Below, piece after piece: positions 1 through 7,287 of a stretch of DNA of 8,167 bases. Source of the DNA: Nitrosomonadales bacterium. Lineage in GTDB: Bacteria > Pseudomonadota > Gammaproteobacteria > Burkholderiales > SG8-41. Position numbers and translations under genes: made by a program. Every line of letters begins with the position of its first letter. Within the stretch, counting starts at the first letter, position 1. The notes below the pieces were generated by a model, which did no database searches, had not been told where the DNA came from, and worked only from the letters and a program-made list of their open reading frames with translations. Location: positions 1 to 8,167 of the forward strand of contig VFLF01000217.1 of assembly GCA_009885185.1 (NCBI GenBank). Direction: 5' to 3'.

Positions 1-66
1 CTCGACACTGGAGAACTTTCCGGTGGCAAGGCCGTCAGACAACTGTTTGAGGGTGGCGTGCAGCAT
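1..66 (-). CDS. gatA: GatA, amidotransferase subunit A (N-terminal 22 codons only)
   Basis: Reading leftwards from the ATG at 66-64 gives a 22-residue open frame that continues off the window edge, with residues M-L-H-A-T-L-K-Q-L and, further on, the stretch GKFSSVE. This matches the usual N-terminus of GatA, where a short helix precedes the conserved [KE]FSSVELT segment. GatA is the amidase-signature subunit that releases ammonia from glutamine for transamidation of Asp-tRNA(Asn) and Glu-tRNA(Gln) in the cytoplasm. The catalytic Lys-Ser-Ser residues lie outside the window. It follows gatC on the same strand after a 78-bp gap, the standard gatC-gatA order. No strong ribosome-binding site is visible before the ATG. 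The identification rests on a short stretch plus the neighbouring gatC. Confidence 0.85.
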   Translation of the reverse strand, partial: MLHATLKQLSDGLATGKFSSVE

Positions 67-144
67 GGCGCGGGTGACTGAATGTCGAAGGGAGGGGGGC
101 GTTTTTCGGAAGTAGGGGTGGATCAACAGACGCTGTTCAATGAC

Positions 145-441
145 CTACTCAATGACTTTGGGAACGAGGTAAAGTCCGCCGTCGACCTGCGGCGCGATGG
201 CCTGAAAGCGCAGGCGCTGGCCGGGCAGATCGGTTTCTGTTACGAGGTCATCGCGCAAGCGCTGCACGAGGTCTTGTGCGTGGGACATGGGCGCGATTGC
301 GCTGACATCGACCGCTTCCATTTCACCGATCAGTTTGAAAATGCCGGCAAGATGCGCCTGTGTGGATTGCGCCTCGGCGTCGTTGATCGCGATGCGCGCG
401 AGGTGCGCGACACGCTTCACATCATCCAGCGTGAGAGCCAT
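145..441 (-). CDS. gatC: GatC, Asp/Glu-tRNA amidotransferase subunit C
   Basis: A 98-residue protein with the hallmarks of GatC: an N-terminal helix beginning MALTLDDVKRVAHLARI, a central segment IFKLIGEMEAVDVSAIAPMSH, and the C-terminal motif FQAIAPQVDGGLYLVPKVIE. Length and motifs are normal for the family (about 95-100 residues). GatC wraps around GatA and GatB and stabilises the heterotrimer that converts mischarged Glu-tRNA(Gln) or Asp-tRNA(Asn) to Gln- or Asn-tRNA. It is transcribed away from mreB and is probably the first gene of a gatCA(B) operon. The start is the ATG at 441-439, with only a weak GGA upstream. Candidate promoter sequences lie in the 442-608 gap. Confidence 0.96.
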   Translation of the reverse strand: MALTLDDVKRVAHLARIAINDAEAQSTQAHLAGIFKLIGEMEAVDVSAIAPMSHAQDLVQRLRDDLVTETDLPGQRLRFQAIAPQVDGGLYLVPKVIE

Positions 442-459
442 GAAAAGTTCCGGTGAGTC

Positions 460-473
460 CTGTAAAGTTACAG
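460..473. repeat. 14-bp palindrome upstream of gatC
   Basis: CTGTAA and TTACAG form a perfect 6-bp inverted repeat around a 2-bp AG centre. It lies 19-32 bp upstream of the gatC start codon and at the gatC side of the divergent promoter region, so it could be an operator or a small leader hairpin. No regulator is recognised for it. Confidence 0.35.
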
Positions 474-507
474 CAACAAATCAAAGCATCATTGAGTATC
501 ATAGGGT

Positions 508-536
508 ATCATAATCGGCCATCACGGCAGTGCCGA
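508..536 (-). promoter_or_regulatory. Candidate sigma70 promoter for gatC
   Basis: On the minus strand, a -10-like TATGAT (513-508) is preceded by TCGGCA (536-531, four of six matches to TTGACA) at a 17-bp spacing. Transcription would begin near 501 and give a leader of about 60 nt before the gatC ATG. A second TATGAT lies 10 bp further on (503-498) but has a poorer -35. This is a consensus match by eye only. Confidence 0.3.
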
Positions 537-599
537 GCAGTACCGCAAAGCGCGATTCCGCCAATAGAAATACCAGTAGAAACCACTGGCAACGAATAG

Positions 600-1648
<1,049 letters not shown>

Positions 1649-1735
1649 ATGCGCGCGCGCCGCCCGTCCGGGTGCCTGATTGCGGGCGCGACAGAGTACG
1701 CAAGTGAGCACGTGACGGCGCCACCCGACTGAGTG

Positions 1736-2638
1736 ATGGAACACTCAACGCCGCCCTTTTTCAAAACCGGCCCTACGCCGTTTGCCCGCCTGCTGACGTT
1801 TTCAGTGCTGTCGTTGCTGCTGCTGGTGGCGGACGCGCACTACAAGTATCTGGAACCCATGCGGCAGATTGCCGCGATCATCATTTATCCGCTGCAACGC
1901 GCGGCCGCCGCGCCCGCCGACCTGCTGCGAAACGCCGGTGCGTTTTTCGTCACGCACGGCGCCCTGCGTGAAGAGAATGCGAAGTTGCGCCAGGAAAATC
2001 TGGCGACTGCCGCCAAGGCTCAGCGCGCGCAGGGGCTGGAGTCCGATAACGCGCAACTGCGCTCGCTGGTAGAAGCGCGCCAGCGGCTACAGGAGAAATC
2101 GACCCTGGCGGATGTGCTGTACGCCGCGCGCGATCCTTTTTCCCGCCGCATCGTGATCGACAAGGGCGCGCAGCAGGACGTGCGCAACGGCAACCCGGTG
2201 ATCGACGGCGCGGGCATCGTCGGGCAAGTGACGCGGGTGTATCCGATGCTCGCCGAGGTCACCCTGATTACCGACAAGGGTCATCTGGTGCCGGTATTGA
2301 ACGTGCGCAGCGGCCTGCGTTCGGTGTTGGCCGGCACCGGCATCCACGGCGCGCTGGAGTTGCAGTTCGCGCCGCCGAATGCCGACCTGCAAAAAGGCGA
2401 TCAACTGGTCACCTCGGGCATCGACGGCATTTATCCGGCGGGTTTGCCGGTCGCGGAAGTGGTTTCGATAGAACATAACCCGGCGCAGTTGTTTGCGCGC
2501 GTGACATGCCGCCCGCTGGGCAACGTGGGCGGCAACACCCGCGTGTTCGTGGTACACGTCGCGTCCGACATGCCGCCGCGCCCGGCGGAAGACGCAGACA
2601 AGTCGCCGCGCTCGCGCAAAGCGAAAAAAAGCGGATGA
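1736..2638 (+). CDS. mreC: MreC, rod-shape-determining periplasmic scaffold
   Basis: MreC is a bitopic inner-membrane protein that forms periplasmic filaments and activates PBP2. The 300-residue product starts MEHSTPPFFKTGP, a typical cytoplasmic tail of this family, followed by a single membrane helix (about residues 18-36, with SVLSLLLLVA). An Ala/Glu/Gln-rich coiled coil covers about 72-117 (EENAKLRQENLATA). A beta-rich domain follows with the conserved IDKGAQQDVRNGNPVID and GIVGQVTRVYP, and ITDKGHLVPV and GDQLVTSGIDGIYPAGLPV. The C-terminus is basic (SPRSRKAKKSG). A GTG at 1733 immediately before the ATG would only add one Met. I prefer ATG because homologues begin at this point. No clear ribosome-binding site is visible. 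The stop TGA overlaps the mreD start as ATGA. Confidence 0.95.
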   Translation: MEHSTPPFFKTGPTPFARLLTFSVLSLLLLVADAHYKYLEPMRQIAAIIIYPLQRAAAAPADLLRNAGAFFVTHGALREENAKLRQENLATAAKAQRAQGLESDNAQLRSLVEARQRLQEKSTLADVLYAARDPFSRRIVIDKGAQQDVRNGNPVIDGAGIVGQVTRVYPMLAEVTLITDKGHLVPVLNVRSGLRSVLAGTGIHGALELQFAPPNADLQKGDQLVTSGIDGIYPAGLPVAEVVSIEHNPAQLFARVTCRPLGNVGGNTRVFVVHVASDMPPRPAEDADKSPRSRKAKKSG

Positions 2639-3162
2639 TCAACCTCTATCCCGGCACACCGCAGGAAATCCTGCGACCCGCCAAAACCGGATTCATCGTC
2701 GTCACGCTGATCGCGGCGTTGCTGCTGAATCTGCTGCCGTGGTCGGGATGGGGGCTGTGGGTGCGGCCCGATTTCGTCGCGCTGGTGCTGCTCTACTGGT
2801 GCATCGATCAGCCGCGCAAAATCGGTTTTGGCATCGCCTGGGTGTTGGGTCTGCTGATGGATGTGGCCGACGGTAGTCTGTTCGGCCAGCATGCACTGGC
2901 CTATACCATCGTCGCCTACGCCGGCATCGTGCTGCATCGCCGGGTGCAGCGCTTTTCGGCCACGCCGCAGGCGCTGCATGTGGTGCCGTTGCTGTTGCTC
3001 AATGATGTGATCGTGCTGTTAATCCGGCTCGCGACCGGCAGCGATTTTCCCGGCTACTGGTATTTTGCCGGCAGCGTGATCGGCGGCTTGCTGTGGCCGG
3101 CGCTGTCTTTCCTGCTCAAGCTGCCGCAGCGGCCGCGTTTTGATCCGGATCAGAGCTTCTAA
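2635..3162 (+). CDS. mreD: MreD, rod-shape-determining membrane protein
   Basis: A 175-residue, very hydrophobic protein with about five to six membrane helices, for example FIVVTLIAALLLNLLPW near the N-terminus, FVALVLLYWC, the Gly-rich helix IGFGIAWVLGLLMDVADG, ALAYTIVAYAGIVLHRRV and VVPLLLLNDVIVLLI. The W.RPDFVALVLLYW, G...GLLMD..DG..G.HAL and helix-end HRR patterns are those of MreD. MreD is the integral membrane partner of MreC in the elongasome and modulates PBP2-RodA activity. An open frame extends upstream to 2506, but the ATG at 2635 overlapping the mreC stop (ATGA) gives the family-standard N-terminus, so translational coupling to mreC is likely. Two bases separate it from mrdA. Confidence 0.94.
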   Translation: MINLYPGTPQEILRPAKTGFIVVTLIAALLLNLLPWSGWGLWVRPDFVALVLLYWCIDQPRKIGFGIAWVLGLLMDVADGSLFGQHALAYTIVAYAGIVLHRRVQRFSATPQALHVVPLLLLNDVIVLLIRLATGSDFPGYWYFAGSVIGGLLWPALSFLLKLPQRPRFDPDQSF

Positions 3163-3164
3163 AA

Positions 3165-5045
3165 ATGCTCGTCAATCCCGGCATCGAGTTCCGCGATGCA
3201 CAGCGCGATGAGCAGCAGTTTACGTTACGTCTGGCGGTGATGTCGGCCTTCGTGCTGATCCTGTTCGCCCTGCTGCTGGCGCGCTTTGTGTACCTGCAGG
3301 TGGTGCAGCATTCGCATTACCACACGCTGGCGGAAGCCAATCGCATGTCCATCGTGCCTGTGGCGCCGGGGCGCGGCGTCATCTACGACCGTCACGGCGT
3401 GCAACTGGCGCACAACTACACCGCGCACACGCTGGAAATCACCCCCGGCAAGGCCATGGATGTCAACGGCACCATCGACAGGCTGGCGGAGATTGTGGAA
3501 ATCACCCCGCGCGACCGCCGCCGCTTCAAGCAATTGCTGGAAGAGAGCAAGAGTTTTGAAAGCCTGCCGCTGCGCGCGCGACTGTCGGACGAAGAGATCG
3601 CGCGCTTTGCCGCGCACCGCTTTCGATTTCCGGGTGTTGAAATCAAGGCGCGGCTGTACCGGCAGTACCCGCAGGGAGACCTGTTTTCACACGTGATCGG
3701 TTACATCGGCCGCATCAATAAACGCGATGTCGAAAGGCTGGAGACCGCGGGCACGCTGGCGAATTATCGCGGCACCGACTACATCGGCAAGGTGGGGTTG
3801 GAGCAAAGTTACGAATCCGTGCTGCACGGCACGACCGGCGTGGAGCAGGTTGAAATCGACTCTGCCGGACGCGCGGTGCGCGTGCTGTCGCGCACGCCGC
3901 CGGTGTCCGGCGCCAACCTCAAGCTGAATCTGGATGCCGGGTTGCAGGCGCTGGTGGACAAGGCCTTCGGTGAGCGCCGCGGCGCGCTGGTGGCACTCGA
4001 CCCGCGTACCGGCGGCATACTGGCGTTTGTGAGCAAGCCGGGATTCGATCCGAATCTGTTCGTCGAAGGCATCGATCCGCAAAGCTGGGGCGAGCTGCGC
4101 GATTCACCAGATCGCCCGATGTTAAATCGCGCGCTGGCTGGCACCTACCCGCCCGGCTCCACCTTCAAACCCTTCATGGCGCTGGCGGCGCTGGTGAGCG
4201 GCAAGCGCACGCCGCAACAATCGATCAGCGATCCGGGCTACTTTCAGTTCGGCAATCACCGCTTTCGCGACGACGCGGAGTTTGGCCACGGTTCGGTCGA
4301 TATGTACAAATCGATCGTGGTGTCGTGCGATACCTACTACTACGTGCTGGCCAACGAGATGGGCATCGACGCCATCTCGCAATTCATGGCGCGCATGGGC
4401 TTTGGCACGCGCACCGGCATTGATCTCACCGGCGAAGCGGCAGGCATACTGCCCTCGCAGGAATGGAAAATGCAGCGCTTCAAGCAAAAATGGTTCGCCG
4501 GCGAAACCATCAGCATCGGCATCGGCCAGGGCTACAACTCCTACACCCCGCTGCAACTCGCCGCCACGATTGCCACGATCGCCAACGATGGCGTGATGTT
4601 TCGTCCGCATGTGGTCGATTATTCCGAAGACGTGCGCAGCAAGACACGCGCGCCGGTCGCGGCCAAAGCAGTGGGCAAGCTCGACGTGAGCCCCGACCAT
4701 ATCGCCATCATCAAGAACGCCCTGGTGGGCGTGAACAAGGAAGGCACCAGCGCGTCGGTGTTCGCCGGCGCGGAATATGTCAGCGCGGGCAAGACCGGCA
4801 CCGCGCAGGTGATCGCGATCAAGCAGGGTGAAAAATATGTCGAAAGCCGGGTGCAGGAGCGCCACCGAGACCACGCGCTGTTTGTCGCTTACGCGCCCGC
4901 CGAAAACCCCACCATCGCGCTGGCGGTGATCGTCGAAAACGGCGGGTTCGGCGCGCGCGCCGCGGCGCCGATCGCGAGGCAGGTGTTTGACTACCACCTG
5001 CTGGGCAAGCAACCGCCCGCCGCCAAAAAGGACGGCGGGAAATGA
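3165..5045 (+). CDS. mrdA: Penicillin-binding protein 2, elongasome transpeptidase
   Basis: PBP2 is the class B, monofunctional D,D-transpeptidase that cross-links peptidoglycan made by RodA during cell elongation. The product is 626 residues. It has a short cytoplasmic tail, one membrane anchor (about 21-44, rich in Leu), then a pedestal/dimerisation domain with the family signature PGRGVIYDRHG (68-78) and the YPQGDLFSHVIGYIGRI segment. The transpeptidase domain carries all three active-site motifs: STFK with nucleophile Ser332, SCD at 387-389 and KTG at 543-545. Motif spacing and length match E. coli PBP2. The ATG is 2 nt after the mreD stop with little Shine-Dalgarno sequence, suggesting coupling. 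The stop overlaps the rodA start as ATGA. The gene is intact, and nothing in the motifs suggests loss of activity. Confidence 0.97.
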   Translation: MLVNPGIEFRDAQRDEQQFTLRLAVMSAFVLILFALLLARFVYLQVVQHSHYHTLAEANRMSIVPVAPGRGVIYDRHGVQLAHNYTAHTLEITPGKAMDVNGTIDRLAEIVEITPRDRRRFKQLLEESKSFESLPLRARLSDEEIARFAAHRFRFPGVEIKARLYRQYPQGDLFSHVIGYIGRINKRDVERLETAGTLANYRGTDYIGKVGLEQSYESVLHGTTGVEQVEIDSAGRAVRVLSRTPPVSGANLKLNLDAGLQALVDKAFGERRGALVALDPRTGGILAFVSKPGFDPNLFVEGIDPQSWGELRDSPDRPMLNRALAGTYPPGSTFKPFMALAALVSGKRTPQQSISDPGYFQFGNHRFRDDAEFGHGSVDMYKSIVVSCDTYYYVLANEMGIDAISQFMARMGFGTRTGIDLTGEAAGILPSQEWKMQRFKQKWFAGETISIGIGQGYNSYTPLQLAATIATIANDGVMFRPHVVDYSEDVRSKTRAPVAAKAVGKLDVSPDHIAIIKNALVGVNKEGTSASVFAGAEYVSAGKTGTAQVIAIKQGEKYVESRVQERHRDHALFVAYAPAENPTIALAVIVENGGFGARAAAPIARQVFDYHLLGKQPPAAKKDGGK

Positions 5046-6148
5046 TCGCCTGGTACCTGCGCCGCTTCGCACGCCTGCTGACCGCGCATATCGACGGTCC
5101 GCTGTTGGCCTCGGTGTTGCTGCTAATGGGCGCGGGCATCGTGGTGCTCTACAGCGCCTCCAACGCGGGCTGGGTACGTGTCACGGGGCAGATGACGAAT
5201 ATGGCGGTGGCCTTGGCGGTGATGTGGGTATTCGCCAATATCCCACCGCATTTTCTGCTGCGGCTGGCATTTCCGGTGTTCTTGCTGGGTATTGCGCTGC
5301 TGATCGGTGTCGCGGTGGCCGGCGACGTGGTCAACGGCGCGCGCCGCTGGCTGCACATCGGCATTACACGCATACAACCTTCCGAGCTGATGAAAATCGC
5401 CGCGCCGCTGATGCTGGCCTGGTATTTTCATCGATATGAAGGCACGCCGCGCCTGCGCAATTTCGTGCTGGCGGCGATTCTGTTGATGGTTCCAGTGGCC
5501 CTGATCGCGCGCCAACCCGATCTGGGCACCGCGATTCTGATCCTGGCCAGCGGCGGCTACGTGCTGTTTCTCGCCGGACTATCGTGGAAGGTAATCGCCG
5601 GGCTGGGGGTCGCGGGATTGGCCAGCGCGCCGGTGGCGTGGGCATTGATGCACGACTACCAGCGCCAGCGCATCCTGACGCTGATTAACCCTATGGAAGA
5701 TCCGTTGGGCACGGGCTATCACACCATTCAATCAACCATCGCGGTCGGCTCCGGCGGCGTGACCGGCAAGGGCTGGATGAGCGGCACGCAAACGCATCTG
5801 GATTTCATACCCGAGCGCACCACGGATTTTATTTTTGCGGTGTATTCCGAAGAATTCGGTCTGGTGGGTAACATGGTATTGCTAGTACTGTATCTGCTGG
5901 TGATCTCTCGCGGTTTTGTCATCGCCGCACAAGCGCCCACGCTGTTCGCACGGTTGCTGGCGGGCGCGATCACCCTGACATTTTTTACCTACGCTTTTGT
6001 CAACATGGGTATGGTCAGCGGCATCCTGCCGGTAGTGGGCGTGCCGTTGCCGCTGATCAGCTACGGCGGCACGTCGTTGGTCACGCTGTGCCTGGGATTT
6101 GGCATACTGATGAGCATACATACTCACAGGAATCTGGTGCGGCGATGA
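5042..6148 (+). CDS. rodA: RodA, SEDS-family peptidoglycan glycosyltransferase
   Basis: RodA polymerises lipid II into glycan strands in partnership with PBP2. The 368-residue protein has the roughly ten membrane helices of SEDS proteins. Diagnostic motifs are GARRWL (99-104) with PSELMK, RQPDLGTA (157-164), NPMEDPLGTGYHTIQS, and the ERTTDFIFAVYSEEFG block (258-273) in which Asp262 aligns with the catalytic Asp of E. coli RodA. The C-terminal GMVSGILPVVGVPLPLISYG stretch is also present. The start ATG at 5042 overlaps the mrdA TGA and is preceded by AAGGA (5028-5032), so both coupling and direct initiation are possible. Length and motifs are normal. The stop TGA overlaps the next ATG, that of rlpA. 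Confidence 0.97.
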   Translation: MIAWYLRRFARLLTAHIDGPLLASVLLLMGAGIVVLYSASNAGWVRVTGQMTNMAVALAVMWVFANIPPHFLLRLAFPVFLLGIALLIGVAVAGDVVNGARRWLHIGITRIQPSELMKIAAPLMLAWYFHRYEGTPRLRNFVLAAILLMVPVALIARQPDLGTAILILASGGYVLFLAGLSWKVIAGLGVAGLASAPVAWALMHDYQRQRILTLINPMEDPLGTGYHTIQSTIAVGSGGVTGKGWMSGTQTHLDFIPERTTDFIFAVYSEEFGLVGNMVLLVLYLLVISRGFVIAAQAPTLFARLLAGAITLTFFTYAFVNMGMVSGILPVVGVPLPLISYGGTSLVTLCLGFGILMSIHTHRNLVRR

Positions 6149-7131
6149 ACGGCAAGGATGAAGGCGGAAGGAGGGATATGAAGGATGAAGGCGGAAGGAT
6201 CAAGGACGCACTTGATCCTTCATCCTTCATCCTTGTCCTGGCAATAACGCTACTCTCCGCTTGCGGCACCCCGCCCAAGCGGGAAGCGCCCGCCACGCCC
6301 ACACCGACTACCAAGGGCGGCGGCTACTACCTCGACGACGGTCCCGGCGCCAACGCGCCGGCGAATCTCGACGCCATTCCGGACGCCGTGCCGCGCGCCG
6401 AACCGCTGCATCGCGGCGCGGTGCGGCCTTATACGGTGATGGGGCGCAACTACACGCCGATGACGGCGGTGGTGCCGTATCGCGCGCGCGGCGTGGCGTC
6501 GTGGTACGGACGGCGTTATCACGGCAAGCCGACGTCTTCGGGTGAAATCTACGATATGTATGCCATGACGGCCGCGCATACCACGCTGCCGATTCCGAGT
6601 TACGCGCGGGTTACCCACTTCGCCAGCGGTAAATCCGTGGTGGTGCGCATCAACGATCGCGGGCCTTTTATCGATAACCGGCTGATCGACTTATCGTATA
6701 CCGCCGCGCACAAGCTCGGCGTGCTGGCCGGCGGCAGCGGATTGGTGGAGGTGGAAACGATTATTCCGGGCGCGCCGCCGTCCGTACCCCCGCCTGCTGT
6801 CGAAGCGCCGCGCAGCCCTGCGCCCGCGGTCGCGGCGGCACCCGTGCCGCCGCCGTTGCCAACCGAGGCCGAGCGGCAAATACCCATGGCCGCGGACAGC
6901 GGCGGCATTTATCTGCAGCTCGCCGCGTTTGGCGCCAAAGACAACGCCGAGGCGTACGCCGGGCGGCTGCGCGCGGAACAGCCGTGGCTGGCGCAGCAAT
7001 TGCAGGTGTACGCGCGTGACGGATTGTTTCGCGTACACGCCGGGCCGTTTACGAATCACAACGACGCGCGGCAGGCAGCGGACCGCATCAGTCAGGCCAT
7101 GGGCATCAAGCCCCTGGTTTTGGTGAGATAA
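6145..7131 (+). CDS. rlpA: RlpA, septal-ring lytic transglycosylase lipoprotein with SPOR domain
   Basis: RlpA family lipoproteins are outer-membrane anchored and, in Pseudomonas aeruginosa, cleave glycan strands that lack stem peptides. From the ATG at 6145 (overlapping the rodA stop as ATGA) the protein has 328 residues. A lipobox LLSAC places the lipidated Cys at 40. A Pro-rich linker follows, then the double-psi beta-barrel domain (about 116-204) with GVASWYG, His145 and the RINDRGPF motif with Asp171. A second Pro/Ala-rich linker (about 209-240) leads to a C-terminal SPOR domain (about 254-328, YLQLAAFGAKDNAEAY and VHAGPF) that binds denuded septal glycan. The N-terminus is odd: the first 30 or so residues are encoded by a heptad repeat and contain KDEGGR twice, giving an acidic, over-long n-region. 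The in-frame ATG at 6178, preceded by AAGGAGG, is an alternative start (317 residues). No mltB is present between rodA and rlpA. Confidence 0.94.
   Translation: MNGKDEGGRRDMKDEGGRIKDALDPSSFILVLAITLLSACGTPPKREAPATPTPTTKGGGYYLDDGPGANAPANLDAIPDAVPRAEPLHRGAVRPYTVMGRNYTPMTAVVPYRARGVASWYGRRYHGKPTSSGEIYDMYAMTAAHTTLPIPSYARVTHFASGKSVVVRINDRGPFIDNRLIDLSYTAAHKLGVLAGGSGLVEVETIIPGAPPSVPPPAVEAPRSPAPAVAAAPVPPPLPTEAERQIPMAADSGGIYLQLAAFGAKDNAEAYAGRLRAEQPWLAQQLQVYARDGLFRVHAGPFTNHNDARQAADRISQAMGIKPLVLVR
6168..6174 (+). promoter_or_regulatory. Repeat-derived Shine-Dalgarno sequence before the internal rlpA ATG
   Basis: AAGGAGG is a full match to the anti-Shine-Dalgarno core and lies 3 nt before the in-frame ATG at 6178, a little closer than usual. 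The upstream ATG at 6145 has no comparable site. This makes 6178 a serious alternative start for rlpA. Confidence 0.45.
6181..6234 (+). other. Long hairpin within the rlpA signal-peptide coding region
   Basis: Two 24-nt arms (6181-6204 and 6211-6234) are inverted complements with 22 of 24 positions pairing, and they enclose a 6-nt loop GACGCA. The inner 10 bp (AAGGATCAAG with CTTGATCCTT) and the outer 11 bp are perfect. The two mismatches sit between these blocks. There is no U-tract after it, so it does not look like an intrinsic terminator. It begins right after the second in-frame ATG of rlpA (6178) and could hinder initiation there or stabilise or process the rodA-rlpA message. Confidence 0.85.
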
Positions 7132-7198
7132 TTACAATAAAAACAAATACTTATAAGTTATTAACCGCAACCCCGCCGCAGAGATGCGAACGCACGAA

Positions 7199-7207
7199 TG
7201 TTATAAT
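7199..7207 (+). promoter_or_regulatory. Extended -10 promoter candidate for aceE
   Basis: TGTTATAAT contains a perfect TATAAT hexamer (7202-7207) with the TGN extension of extended -10 promoters. The position 17 bp upstream (CAGAGA) does not resemble a -35 box, which extended -10 promoters can lack. Transcription would start near 7214, giving a leader of about 75 nt before the aceE ATG. The surrounding 7132-7287 gap also contains an AT-rich stretch (7132-7165) with a 10-bp palindrome ACTTATAAGT at 7149-7158. No rho-independent terminator for the rlpA side was seen. Confidence 0.55.
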
Positions 7208-7275
7208 TGCTGCGTATCGGGTGCAGCGTCACAAGCGCTGATGAAACTCATTGCCGCCCGCCGAAAAAGCCCCAA

Positions 7276-7280
7276 AAAGG
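7276..7280 (+). promoter_or_regulatory. Ribosome-binding site of aceE
   Basis: AAAGG lies 7 nt before the ATG at 7288 and supports this start over the second in-frame ATG two codons later (7294). Confidence 0.6.
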
Positions 7281-7287
7281 TACTCCT

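Larger units (their letters stand above)
6154..6236. repeat. Heptad-phased AAGGNNN / TCCTTNN repeat at the start of rlpA
   Basis: From 6154 to 6208 the sequence reads as seven 7-bp units starting AAGG (AAGGATG, AAGGCGG, AAGGAGG, then a 6-nt GATATG, then AAGGATG, AAGGCGG, AAGGATC, AAGGACG). After CACTTGA come three complementary-type heptamers (TCCTTCA twice, TCCTTGT once) up to 6236. A 19-bp exact direct repeat (6154-6172 and 6181-6199) has a 27-bp period, which keeps the reading frame and produces KDEGGR twice. The composition is unlike the flanking GC-rich coding DNA. It resembles short tandem heptamer families of bacterial intergenic regions, but I cannot name a family. Confidence 0.85.

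Noticed and set aside
573..589. CCAGT/ACTGG stem in the mreB leader as a regulatory hairpin
   Set aside because: Five base pairs around a 7-nt loop is too weak to claim as a structure without conservation evidence.
1649..1735. GC-rich inverted segments (CGCCCG...CGGGCG) between mreB and mreC as a terminator
   Set aside because: The stem is only about six pairs with a long loop and no T-run. In such GC-rich sequence it is expected by chance, and mreC has no obvious promoter of its own.
2506..2634. Upstream extension of mreD to an ATG at 2506
   Set aside because: The extension overlaps the conserved C-terminal part of mreC and is a Pro/Arg-rich shadow. The ATGA overlap at 2635 gives the normal MreD N-terminus.
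4122..5072. 316-codon open frame on the minus strand
   Set aside because: It is the antisense shadow of mrdA in GC-rich DNA. The product is rich in Arg, His, Ala and Gly with no family motif, while the plus strand carries a complete PBP2.
6154..6236. Repeats at the rlpA start as a CRISPR array or intrinsic terminator
   Set aside because: The units are 7 bp with no spacers, so not CRISPR. The hairpin is not followed by a T-run and lies inside an open reading frame, so it is not a standard terminator.
7149..7158. ACTTATAAGT palindrome after rlpA as a terminator
   Set aside because: It is a 10-bp AT-rich palindrome with no loop and no following T-run, and it is too weak for termination. It may simply reflect the AT-rich upstream region of aceE.
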